Source of the DNA: Parapusillimonas granuli
GTDB lineage: Bacteria > Pseudomonadota > Gammaproteobacteria > Burkholderiales > Burkholderiaceae_B
DNA: 64,000 nt
Reading direction: 5' to 3'
Assembly (NCBI RefSeq): GCF_013416525.1
Contig: NZ_JACCEM010000005.1
Coordinates: 62,001 to 126,000 of the forward strand
Position numbers and translations under genes: made by a program
The notes under the pieces: model-generated
Database searches by the model: none
What the model saw: the letters and a program-made list of their open reading frames with translations, nothing else
Told to the model about the DNA's origin: nothing
In this document: positions 15,552 to 23,939 of the stretch, piece by piece
How positions within the stretch are numbered: the stretch's first letter is position 1
Layout: every line of letters begins with the position of its first letter

Positions 15552-17198
15552 ATGGCCCGCCGTCCCGAACGCAAACTGCCGAAAGCCAACGCAATGATCA
15601 CCGCGCCGCAGCCCGAAGCGGTCTCCGCCGGCGCGGACGTGCTGCGTTCGGGCGGCACCGCCGTCGATGCGGCGATCGCCTGCGCCATGACGCAGGGGGT
15701 GGTGGATCCGCTGATGTGCGGCATAGGCGGATTCGGCATGCTGCACGTGTACGACCCCGCCACGCAGACAGGCAAGGTCTATGAAGGCTTCGGCGGCTGT
15801 CCGCTGGAGTCCCGGCCGGACATGTGGCGGGACATCGCATTGGGCGTCACCACCGACGGCTTCGGCTTCATCGTCAAGGACTTCGTCAACGAAGCCGGCG
15901 CCCAGTCCGTGACCGCGCCCGGCCTGCTCAGAATGCTGTCGCAGGCGCATGCGGACCACGGATCCATGCCTTGGGCCGATTTGTTCACCCCGGCCATAGC
16001 CTGGGCGAAAGAAGGCTGGCTGCTGCGGCCGCACGTCTACACGGTGTTCACCCAGAACGAGCGCAAGTACGGCCGCATGAACTACGGCGACAAGCTTGGC
16101 CTGACGCCGGACGGCCGGCGCATCTACCTGAACGAAGACGGGTCCTACAAGACGCTCGGCTCGACCATACGCAACCCGGACTTGGCCGCCACCCTGGAAG
16201 TGCTCGCCCGCGAGGGCGCGGAAAGCTTTTATACCGGCTCGATCGCTTCTCACATCATTGAGGACGTGCGTAGCCAGGGGGGAATCCTTACCGCCGCCGA
16301 TCTGGAGCAGATCGCCGTGGAAATCACCCGTCCGCTCTCCTTCGGCTATCGAGGATGGCGGGTCGACGCTCCCTCGCCGCCAGGAGGCGGCATACTCGTC
16401 GGCCAGATCCTTCGCATCGCCGAACAGTTCGACCTCGCCTCGCTGGGGCACAACTCCACCGAATACATCCGTGTTCTGGCCGAAGCCATGAAAATAGCCC
16501 TGCGCGACAAAGAGCAATTCATCGGCGATCCGAAGTATTCCGACAACCCCGTCGACCGCCTGCTATCCGATGAGTATGTCCGGACCTGCGCGCAAGCCAT
16601 ACGTTCGGGCGAAAAGGCGAATATCGAGCGCGCCAAACCGGCGGAGTCGCGCCACACCACGCATGTCTCGGTCGTGGATGCACGAGGCATGATCGCCACC
16701 ATGACCCACACCCTGGGAAATCCTTCGGGCTTCATCGTGAAGGACACGGGATTCATGCTGAACGGGGCCATGAGCACCTTCGATCCCATGCCGGGCACCC
16801 CGAACTCCATCGTTCCCGGCCGGCGCCGATACTCGTCCATGGCGCCCAGCATCATCTATGACGGAAACGATCCCGTCCTGACGCTGGGCGCTCCCGGCGC
16901 GTCATGGATAGGCCCGGCCGTGGCGCAAGTGATCCTGAACGTATTGGAATGGGGCATGGACATTCAGGAAGCCATCAGCGCGCCCCGCATGGTTTCCACC
17001 AGCAACGCCATAGACATCTCCAACCGCATTCCCATGCCGGTGCAGAAAGGACTCGAACAGCTGGGCTACGAAGTAAGGCGCAGCCACCTGAGCTACGCCT
17101 TCGCCGCCGTGCATGGCATCACCCGCTTCGACGGAGAACTCCGAGGCGGCGCCGACCCGCAGCGGGACGGGTATGCGGAAGGGGTGGTGGTGCCGTGA
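15552..17198 (+). CDS. ggt: Gamma-glutamyltransferase family protein (N-terminal nucleophile hydrolase), no signal peptide
   Basis: The 548-aa proenzyme has the GGT opening ITAPQPEAVSAGADVLRSGG, then GGTAVDAAIACA, GIGGFGML and, at the expected autocleavage point, T369-T370-H-V-S-V-V-D, with T370 equivalent to the catalytic threonine of characterised GGTs. Small-subunit motifs (LNGAMSTFDP, YSSMAPSI, LGAPGASWI) follow. Most bacterial GGTs are periplasmic, but this one starts MARRPERKLPKANAMI with no signal peptide, so it probably acts in the cytoplasm on an imported gamma-glutamyl or related amide. It follows the ABC receptor gene after a terminator (117-bp gap), and the same-strand context suggests membership in the regulon. 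Substrate specificity within the family (including acylase-like relatives) cannot be read from sequence. Confidence 0.88.
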   Translation: MARRPERKLPKANAMITAPQPEAVSAGADVLRSGGTAVDAAIACAMTQGVVDPLMCGIGGFGMLHVYDPATQTGKVYEGFGGCPLESRPDMWRDIALGVTTDGFGFIVKDFVNEAGAQSVTAPGLLRMLSQAHADHGSMPWADLFTPAIAWAKEGWLLRPHVYTVFTQNERKYGRMNYGDKLGLTPDGRRIYLNEDGSYKTLGSTIRNPDLAATLEVLAREGAESFYTGSIASHIIEDVRSQGGILTAADLEQIAVEITRPLSFGYRGWRVDAPSPPGGGILVGQILRIAEQFDLASLGHNSTEYIRVLAEAMKIALRDKEQFIGDPKYSDNPVDRLLSDEYVRTCAQAIRSGEKANIERAKPAESRHTTHVSVVDARGMIATMTHTLGNPSGFIVKDTGFMLNGAMSTFDPMPGTPNSIVPGRRRYSSMAPSIIYDGNDPVLTLGAPGASWIGPAVAQVILNVLEWGMDIQEAISAPRMVSTSNAIDISNRIPMPVQKGLEQLGYEVRRSHLSYAFAAVHGITRFDGELRGGADPQRDGYAEGVVVP

Positions 17199-17306
17199 GG
17201 GCCGTTTGGGCCTCGCAAGGACGATGCGGTTGGGCCTAAAATGGTCCGGGCCTGATGGCAAATCGCCGGCCCGGCTCTTTGTCGGCAATCGCATCCAGGA
17301 GGCCCC

Positions 17307-18779
17307 ATGTCTTCAGATATCGTCAATATCCGCCCACAACCCGATCAAGTGCTGGTTGACATCGCCGACTACGTGCTCGATTATCGAATCAACAGCGGCC
17401 TGGCCTATGAAACGGCCCGGAACTGCCTGATCGACACACTGGGCTGCGGCCTGGAAGCCCTGGAATATCCGGCCTGCGCCAAGCTGATGGGGCCGATCGT
17501 TTCCGGCACGGTGGTCCCGCATGGCGCCAGGGTGCCCGGCACGCCCTTCCAGCTCGACCCGGTGCAGGCGGCGTTCAACATCGGCGCCATGATTCGCTGG
17601 CTGGACTTCAACGACACCTGGCTGGCCGCCGAGTGGGGGCATCCCTCCGACAACCTTGGCGGCATCCTGGCCGTGGCCGACTGGCTTTCACGCAACGCCG
17701 TCGCCCGGGGCGAGGCGCCGCTGACCATGCGCGACGTGCTCACCGCCATGATCCAGGCGCACGAAATCCAGGGATGCATCGCGCTGGAAAACTCCTTCAA
17801 CCAGGTCGGCCTGGACCATGTCGTGCTGGTCAAGGTGGCCTCCACCGCCGTCGTGTCGCGGCTGCTGGGGTTGTCGCGCGACCAGATCATCGATGCCGTG
17901 TCGCAAGCCTGGGTGGATGGGCAAAGCCTGCGCACCTACCGGCATGCGCCGAATGCGGGCAGCCGGAAGAGCTGGGCGGCGGGGGACGCCACCAGCCGGG
18001 CCGTGCGCCTGGCGCTCATGACGCAAGCGGGTGAGATGGGCTACCCGTCTGTGCTGACCGCCAAGCGCTGGGGATTCTACGACGTGCTCTTCAAAGGCAG
18101 GCCCTTCCGCTTCCAGCGCGCCTACGGCAGCTACGTCATGGAGAACATACTGTTCAAGGTCGCATTTCCAGCCGAGTTCCACGCGCAGACGGCGGCGGAA
18201 TGCGCCATAGCGCTGCATGGGCAGTTGGGTGCGGCCGGCCGTACCACGGACGACATCGCGCGCATCACCATACGCACGCACGAGGCCTGCATCCGCATCA
18301 TAGACAAGCAGGGACCGCTGAACAATCCGGCCGACCGCGATCATTGCATTCAATACATCGTTGCCGTCTGCCTTTTGTTCGGTCGCCTGACGGCCGACGA
18401 CTACGAAGACGGCGTCGCGGCCGACCCGCGCATCGATGCCTTGCGGGCCAAGATCGTCTGCGTGGAAGACCCCATGTTCACGGCGGATTATCACGATCCG
18501 GAAAAGCGGTCCATTCCCAACGGCTTGACACTGGAATTCAAGGACGGCGGCGTCATGTCGGAGGTGGTGTGCGAATACCCGCTGGGCCACCGGCGCCGGC
18601 GCGCCGAAGGCATTCCGCTGCTGGAGGCCAAGTTCCAGCGCAACCTCGCGCGGCGCTTCCCGGCCGCGCAGCAGCAGCGCATACTGAAAGTGTCGCTCGA
18701 CCAGCACGCCCTGGAAGCCATGCCGGTGAACGAGTACGTGGATTTGTATATTGCGGGTCGAACCCCGCATGAGGTCTGA
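17307..18779 (+). CDS. prpD: 2-methylcitrate dehydratase PrpD
   Basis: The 490-aa protein matches my memory of E. coli PrpD closely over its whole length, with long identical-looking blocks such as [46 protein letters not shown] and [20 protein letters not shown]. This is much nearer true PrpD than the broad MmgE/PrpD family. The enzyme dehydrates 2-methylcitrate in the methylcitrate cycle that turns propionyl-CoA into pyruvate and succinate. An AGGAGG site precedes the ATG by 6 bp. No prpB, prpC, acnD or prpR is nearby, so the rest of the cycle must be encoded elsewhere. It follows ggt by 108 bp on the same strand and ends the high-GC section; the next gene is clearly lower in GC. Confidence 0.93.
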   Translation: MSSDIVNIRPQPDQVLVDIADYVLDYRINSGLAYETARNCLIDTLGCGLEALEYPACAKLMGPIVSGTVVPHGARVPGTPFQLDPVQAAFNIGAMIRWLDFNDTWLAAEWGHPSDNLGGILAVADWLSRNAVARGEAPLTMRDVLTAMIQAHEIQGCIALENSFNQVGLDHVVLVKVASTAVVSRLLGLSRDQIIDAVSQAWVDGQSLRTYRHAPNAGSRKSWAAGDATSRAVRLALMTQAGEMGYPSVLTAKRWGFYDVLFKGRPFRFQRAYGSYVMENILFKVAFPAEFHAQTAAECAIALHGQLGAAGRTTDDIARITIRTHEACIRIIDKQGPLNNPADRDHCIQYIVAVCLLFGRLTADDYEDGVAADPRIDALRAKIVCVEDPMFTADYHDPEKRSIPNGLTLEFKDGGVMSEVVCEYPLGHRRRRAEGIPLLEAKFQRNLARRFPAAQQQRILKVSLDQHALEAMPVNEYVDLYIAGRTPHEV

Positions 18780-18924
18780 CTCGCAACGCTGCGCTTTTGC
18801 ATCTTGTGCAAGGCTGCTTGCCATTCATACTGCTTATTGCCTGAATTGCGCTGCTATAGAATCCTTGACATAAAAATCGTTGCGTGACGAAGTCGCAGCC
18901 GGGATACCAATAGCAGGAGCAGGA

Positions 18925-20706
18925 ATGTTTGTCGATCATGACGTTGAGAGGAATTCCGAGAGGCCCGGGGAGATATCGGAGCGCACGGCTGTAAATGAAT
19001 GGTTGTGGAGCTTTGAAAATGCTTTGCGAGCATGTGACCGGGACGCGTTGCTGTCTTGTTTCGGTGACGAGTGTCATTGGCGCGATATGCTTGCCTTCAG
19101 TTGGGACATTGCTCCACACGATGATCAGCAATCCGTTGTCGGGGATTTGATCAAGTATCAGCCTCGCGTCAATGCACGAAATTTTCGGGTGGCGGACGGC
19201 CGTACACCACCGCGCCGCGTTCGGCGGCTGGGCAATGACGTCATTGAGGCGATTTTTTCTTTTGAAACCGATGTGGCGCGTTGCAATGGAGTATTGCGAC
19301 TGCCGGCCGACGGCACAGGGAAGGCTTGGGTATTTTCGAGCTCGCTTACTGAACTGAAAGGGCATGAAGAACCTATTCTGCAGCGTAGGCCGACAGGCAT
19401 TGCATACTCGCGCAACTTTGGCGGTGCTAACTGGTCGGATTTGCGATCGGCAGAGCAAGCATTTGTGGATCGAGAGCCAGTTGTATTGATCATAGGTGGC
19501 GGTCAGGCTGGAATCACCTTGGCGGCGCGGTTGCGCTTGTTGGGCGTTGACGCGTTGGTGATTGAAAGAAAGCCGCGCGTAGGGCAGGTGTGGAGTGACC
19601 GCTATCATTCCCTTGCACTTCATAATCAGGTGGCAATAAACCACTTCCCCTATATCCCTTTTCCTCCAAGCTGGCCGAAGTATCTCCCTAAGGATATGTT
19701 GGCAAAATTCCTGGAGTTCTATGCCTGGGCGATGGAGTGCAATGTGTGGACGAATACAACGTTCATCATGGGCAATTACGAAGAAGAAAAGGCCGTCTGG
19801 AATGCAACTGTCAGATTGAGCGACGGAACGAAGCGTACCCTGCATCCACGGCACCTGGTCTTTGCTAATGGTGTGGCGGGTGGCAAGAAAATGCCGGACC
19901 TGCCGGGGCTTGCGGATTTTGAAGGAGAGGTCCTTCATACCGACGATTACTATTCCGGGGCCAAATACAAAGGCAAGCGTGTGCTTGTTGTCGGCACAGG
20001 CACCAGCGGCCATGATTGCGCGCAAGACCTACATGGTCACAATGCGAAGGTCAGCTTGATACAGCGCGGTTCCACGACAGTAGTGAGCGTCGAAGCGGCA
20101 GCCTTTAACAATACGGTTCACTATCAGGAAAACATTCCCACCGAAGATGCCGACCTGATCGGTACCGCAGCAACATTTCAGCTTTTGCAGCGTGGTTATC
20201 AGTTGAATGTGCAGAAGATGAAGGAGCATGATAAAGCTCTGCATGAAGGTTTGCGTGCGCGTGGCTTCAAGCTGGACTTCGGTCCTGATGAGGCTGGCCA
20301 TCAAATGAAGTTGCGCTCTCGGCATGGCGGCTATTATCTGAATTGTGGATGCTCGGAACTCATCGTGAACGGCGAGATTGGCCTTTTGCAGTGGGAGGAT
20401 GCAAAAACTTTCGTGAAGGAAGGACTCCTGATGAAGGATGGCCGCATCGAAAAGGCCGATATCGTGGTGACCGCGACCGGCTACTATTCACAAGAGCAGG
20501 TCGTCAAGCAGCTTCTAGGCGAAGAAATTGCCTGGAAGGTGGGACCCATCTGGGGTTTGGCGGAAAATGGGGAGTTGCGAAACATGTTCGGGCCCACTCC
20601 GCAGAGGGGCCTATGGTTCCTGGGTGGCGGCCTATCTCAGAATCGCGTCTACAGCCATTATCTGGCTATCCAGATCAAGGCGCGTGAGCTGGGTCTTGTT
20701 GAATGA
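18925..20706 (+). CDS. Flavin-containing monooxygenase with N-terminal SnoaL-like domain
   Basis: Starting at ATG 18925 (AGGAG 5 bp upstream, better than the TTG at 18880) the product has 593 residues. Residues about 20-145 look like an NTF2/SnoaL-like fold (NEWLWSFENALRACDRDALL, CHWRDMLAFSWDI). The rest is a class B flavin monooxygenase: FAD motif GGGQAG (191-196), the FMO fingerprint FEGEVLHTDDY (332-342, FxGxxxHxxxY), the NADPH motif GTGTSG (357-362) and ATGYYS towards the C-terminus. It should catalyse NADPH- and O2-dependent N/S-oxygenation or Baeyer-Villiger-type oxygenation of an unknown substrate. Base composition is lower in GC than the preceding prpD. The CMD gene follows 22 bp later. 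Confidence 0.88.
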   Translation: MFVDHDVERNSERPGEISERTAVNEWLWSFENALRACDRDALLSCFGDECHWRDMLAFSWDIAPHDDQQSVVGDLIKYQPRVNARNFRVADGRTPPRRVRRLGNDVIEAIFSFETDVARCNGVLRLPADGTGKAWVFSSSLTELKGHEEPILQRRPTGIAYSRNFGGANWSDLRSAEQAFVDREPVVLIIGGGQAGITLAARLRLLGVDALVIERKPRVGQVWSDRYHSLALHNQVAINHFPYIPFPPSWPKYLPKDMLAKFLEFYAWAMECNVWTNTTFIMGNYEEEKAVWNATVRLSDGTKRTLHPRHLVFANGVAGGKKMPDLPGLADFEGEVLHTDDYYSGAKYKGKRVLVVGTGTSGHDCAQDLHGHNAKVSLIQRGSTTVVSVEAAAFNNTVHYQENIPTEDADLIGTAATFQLLQRGYQLNVQKMKEHDKALHEGLRARGFKLDFGPDEAGHQMKLRSRHGGYYLNCGCSELIVNGEIGLLQWEDAKTFVKEGLLMKDGRIEKADIVVTATGYYSQEQVVKQLLGEEIAWKVGPIWGLAENGELRNMFGPTPQRGLWFLGGGLSQNRVYSHYLAIQIKARELGLVE

Positions 20707-20728
20707 CAGTCAGGTGGCAAGGGCCAGC

Positions 20729-21442
20729 ATGAGCGAGAAGCTGACCGAACTGGATGAAGTATTCGCCAGTGAAGGCTTGTCGGAGCGCCTGCACCGGGTA
20801 GCAGGTCCTATGCATGAATCGGCGCGGAACTTCTGGCGCATGGCGATCGCAGATACGTCCTTGACGCCGCGCATGAAAGAGTTGCTGCTGCTAGCCATGC
20901 ATGCGACGGCCACGTCCGTCAATGAGAGAGCGATAGCCCGGCATGTCAAACGTGCGGTCGTCGCGGGTGCGAGCGAGTCGGATGTGATTGACGTCCTGGT
21001 TTCCGTCGTGGGTGCTGCGAACCATGCATTGTATTTTGCTGTGCCCATCTTGGTGGAGCAATTGCGTCACGTTGAAGGCGAAGATCAAGCCTGTGCCCCT
21101 TTGCGCGCGGATGTGGAAATGGTCAAGGCGAGATTCGTGGAAACACGAGGATTCTGGAACCAGGAGAGAGAATCGATTGCGAGCCTGCTCCCGGATTACT
21201 TCATTGCATTGTCCAAGATTTCCATGTCGCCTTGGGAAGCTGGGTCGCTGACCCCGAAAGAGCGCGAGTTCATATATATAGCCATTGACTGTTCGGTGAC
21301 GCATATGTATGGGCCGGGTTTGGCCATGCATATACGAAATGCGCTGAGGCATGGCGCAACTTCAGCGGAAATTCTCGCCATATTTCAACTATCAGCGCTA
21401 TTGGGGCTTGAGGGTTATATCATGGGTGCCGAGGGGCTGTAA
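20729..21442 (+). CDS. Carboxymuconolactone decarboxylase (CMD) family protein, two-repeat form
   Basis: The 237-aa protein has two related helical segments: LTPRMKELLLLAMHATATSV with KRAVVAGASESDVIDVL, and LTPKEREFIYIAIDCS with IRNALRHGATSAEILAIF. It looks like a fused pair of CMD/AhpD-like domains. The redox CxxC of AhpD is absent, so peroxidase activity is unlikely; a decarboxylase or lactone-related role is only an analogy. ATG 20729 follows the FMO gene by 22 bp and begins MSEKLTELD. The longer open frame upstream overlaps the FMO gene and is not used. The 3' end overlaps the convergent amidohydrolase gene by 45 bp. Confidence 0.8.
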   Translation: MSEKLTELDEVFASEGLSERLHRVAGPMHESARNFWRMAIADTSLTPRMKELLLLAMHATATSVNERAIARHVKRAVVAGASESDVIDVLVSVVGAANHALYFAVPILVEQLRHVEGEDQACAPLRADVEMVKARFVETRGFWNQERESIASLLPDYFIALSKISMSPWEAGSLTPKEREFIYIAIDCSVTHMYGPGLAMHIRNALRHGATSAEILAIFQLSALLGLEGYIMGAEGL

Positions 21443-22417
21443 CGCCTCATTGAGAGGCAGATGGTAAAAGCCCATAGCTGTGCGCCAGAACAATTCATCC
21501 TTCTCATCCGGAGTTGCTGATGAAACGATGCGCTTGAACGCATTCCAGCCGATGCCGTATCCATAGCTTACTTTGTCGGCCGGGAAATTGCTTTCGAACA
21601 TGCATCGCTTAGGCCCAAAAAGCTCGATGCACGTTTCGATCCAGGGACGCCAAGCCCGTGCAAGTGCTAACGAATTCGGCGCCTTGTCGGCGGATTCGAA
21701 GCCGAAACCGGATATTTCCATGCCGAGGCCGCCCAGCTTCATCATTACATTGGGCCGAAGGGACAAGAATTGCAATTGTGTTCTCCAGTAATCAAAGACC
21801 GCTTCACGCTGGTTGGCATAGGCGCTGATTCCCAACACGCCTCCGCAGTGATTGACGGCGATAGGCACATTTGGAAAAGCATCAGCAAGGGCCATTATCC
21901 GAGGGATCTGGTGAAAATAGAGCCAGGCGTCGAAGGTCAGCTCCAAGCGATCCAAATGCATGAAGCCGGCGCGAAAGGCCTTGGACCGCATCATATCCTC
22001 ACTGGATGGATATGCCGGATTGCACAGTCGCGTGTCCATGTCCCATGCCGAAGGATGGCGTATGCCGCAAAAGCGGCCGCCCGATGATGTCCTTCCGCCG
22101 CATACCCCGATATGTGCTTCAAGCACAGGGCGAACTCCGTCTCCCAGCATGAGATCGGCGAAACCAACTATGCCTGAACATACATATTCTTTGCCGTAGA
22201 TTCCACTGGCACTCATGGCCGCCACGCCATTGGCGAATTCGGTTTCACCGACCGGGCGAAATGCATTAGGGCCATGGCTTCGGTACATAGACCGTGCCTG
22301 CATATAGACGGTGGCACGAACGTCATGACCGCTTTCGCGTATGTCGGAAATCAGATTGTCCAGCAGATAGGTCACACCGGGCCGAACATAAAGATGATGA
22401 TGCGCATCGACGATCAT
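21398..22417 (-). CDS. Amidohydrolase family (Amidohydro_2) protein
   Basis: ATG 22417, with GGAG 9 bp upstream, gives 339 aa beginning MIVDAHHHLYVRPG; H6 and H8 form the HxH metal motif. PIAVNHCGG lies in the middle of the barrel and CMFESNFPADK near the C-terminus, the latter typical of the COG3618/COG2159 lactonase and decarboxylase group. It probably hydrolyses a lactone or amide, or decarboxylates an aromatic acid. The gene starts 85 bp downstream of the CMD gene at 22503-23069 on the same strand. Its tail overlaps the convergent CMD gene. The extended open frame upstream of 22417 has no supporting ribosome site. Confidence 0.85.
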   Translation of the reverse strand: MIVDAHHHLYVRPGVTYLLDNLISDIRESGHDVRATVYMQARSMYRSHGPNAFRPVGETEFANGVAAMSASGIYGKEYVCSGIVGFADLMLGDGVRPVLEAHIGVCGGRTSSGGRFCGIRHPSAWDMDTRLCNPAYPSSEDMMRSKAFRAGFMHLDRLELTFDAWLYFHQIPRIMALADAFPNVPIAVNHCGGVLGISAYANQREAVFDYWRTQLQFLSLRPNVMMKLGGLGMEISGFGFESADKAPNSLALARAWRPWIETCIELFGPKRCMFESNFPADKVSYGYGIGWNAFKRIVSSATPDEKDELFWRTAMGFYHLPLNEALQPLGTHDITLKPQ

Positions 22418-22502
22418 TTGGTTTGGCTCCAGCGCTTCTTCTTTACATGAGGAACGCTGGGCGATACGTTTCGATATAAGCACTCGTGAATCCGCGCAAG
22501 AG

Positions 22503-23069
22503 TCAAGCAGATACGTCGACATCGCCCAGTTCGGCCGCGATGTTATCGGGCAAACCCAGTTCAAACGCATTAAGGGTGAGGGAGACCATGCAGTAGTAGC
22601 CCAGAATGGCGATCAGCTCGACCACGGCCTTTTCCCCCAGGCTCGCAATGGCTCGTTGATATAGCGATGAGGTCAACCGTTGCGTAGTGAGCAGCGACAT
22701 GGAGATTTCGTAGATCAACGATTCAGCATCATCGAGAAAATAGGGCGGACGGTGTGATGCAATGCATTGAATGATATTAAGATCAAGACCGGCTTTTAAC
22801 GCCAATGTTTTGTGAGCGGTCCATTCATGGTGAGACGTCCAGTGTCTGGCACAAACCAAAATGGCGAGTTCAACCAATTTGGGCTGCAGCGAAGTTTGAA
22901 AGCGAAGCAATTCGCCGAGATGCTGAGCGCGATAAGCGAGTTCAGGATTGCGCAGCCAGGCGACCATGGGTGTCGGGATCTTGCCGCGCAATCCCGCGGC
23001 CGTCATGTCGCACACGGCTCGTTGTTCTTGTGTAAGCGGATCGAGAGAAGATAGCGTCATTCGTGCCAT
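22503..23069 (-). CDS. Carboxymuconolactone decarboxylase family protein
   Basis: The 188-aa protein contains the characteristic block VELAILVCARHWTSHHEWTA (Cys followed by RxW, HHEW), followed by KAGLDLNIIQCIASHRPP, then LLTTQRLTSSLYQRAIASLG and VVELIAILGYYCMVSL. This is the common CMD subfamily found next to ring-opening and lactone enzymes. It starts 28 bp after the upstream SDR gene stop, so it belongs to a minus-strand unit Bug-SDR-CMD-amidohydrolase. The actual reaction is unproven. Confidence 0.85.
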   Translation of the reverse strand: MARMTLSSLDPLTQEQRAVCDMTAAGLRGKIPTPMVAWLRNPELAYRAQHLGELLRFQTSLQPKLVELAILVCARHWTSHHEWTAHKTLALKAGLDLNIIQCIASHRPPYFLDDAESLIYEISMSLLTTQRLTSSLYQRAIASLGEKAVVELIAILGYYCMVSLTLNAFELGLPDNIAAELGDVDVSA

Positions 23070-23096
23070 GGGATGCTTATCGGAAGTCGGTAATAG

Positions 23097-23939
23097 TCAG
23101 AAAGTGGGGCGTGCGGCCGTTATGCCGCCATCCACCACTAACTCCGTCGCTGTGATATAGCCTGCTTCATCGCTGGCAAGAAATAGTATGGCGTGAGCAA
23201 CGTCCCACGCATCGCCCATTTTTCCTATTGGCACGCTGGCATGCCTGCGAGCGATCAGTTCTTCTGCATTGCCCATGCCTAATTGGCTGGTGAGCCGGTG
23301 CTCGACCAGCGGCGTATGCATGACACCCGGGATCACCGTATTTACTCGGACTCCCTTTTTGACGTATGCGATCGCGGTGGAGCGGCTAAAGGCGAGGACA
23401 CCGGCTTTCGAGGCAGCGTAGGCGCTACTGACTCTGCCGTCGACCTGAAAGGTCATGCAGCCGATGCTGGATACATTGACAACGGCGCCGCCCCGGCCAT
23501 GTGCTTCAAATTGGCGTGTCATGATGGGAAGGACGTGTTTGCAGCTAAGAAAGACGGAGGTCAGGTTGAGGTCTATCTGGGCTCTCCAAGTGTCTTCCGT
23601 CATTGTTGTAGGGTCGCCTGGCGCGCTGCCTCCCACGTTGTTGACTAGGATGTCTATGCGACCATATCTAGCCATGCATTCGTCGACGGCATGCTGGACG
23701 GAAACACTGTCCGTTACATCGCAGCGCAGTCCACGCCATTGTGCAAGCCGTTCATCATGAAACGCCTGCTCCGTTGCTGTCAGCGCCTCGTCGTTGACAT
23801 CGACCCCGAATACGCTGGCTCCTTGGCGTGCCAGCAAGACAGCAGTGGCTTTTCCGTTTCCCCATCCGGCACCGACCGATCCGGCACCTGTAACGAAGGC
23901 CACTTTTCCCACCATACTCAACATTCGTCGGCGCCTCAT
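23097..23939 (-). CDS. Short-chain dehydrogenase/reductase
   Basis: The 280-aa SDR has an extended cofactor loop, VTGAGSVGAGWGNGKATAV, instead of the usual TGxxxGIG; this variant is seen in a known SDR subgroup. NNVGG, serine in VNVSSIG and the catalytic pair in YAASKAGV are present, and the C-terminus ends ATELVVDGGI. The ATG at 23939 overlaps the Bug stop in an ATGA arrangement, giving translational coupling; a second ATG 15 bp later is possible. It should oxidise or reduce an alcohol/ketone with NAD(P). Confidence 0.88.
   Translation of the reverse strand: MRRRRMLSMVGKVAFVTGAGSVGAGWGNGKATAVLLARQGASVFGVDVNDEALTATEQAFHDERLAQWRGLRCDVTDSVSVQHAVDECMARYGRIDILVNNVGGSAPGDPTTMTEDTWRAQIDLNLTSVFLSCKHVLPIMTRQFEAHGRGGAVVNVSSIGCMTFQVDGRVSSAYAASKAGVLAFSRSTAIAYVKKGVRVNTVIPGVMHTPLVEHRLTSQLGMGNAEELIARRHASVPIGKMGDAWDVAHAILFLASDEAGYITATELVVDGGITAARPTF

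Noticed and set aside
18865-18870. TTGACA before the FMO gene as a -35 element
   Set aside because: No acceptable -10 sequence lies 16-18 bp downstream.
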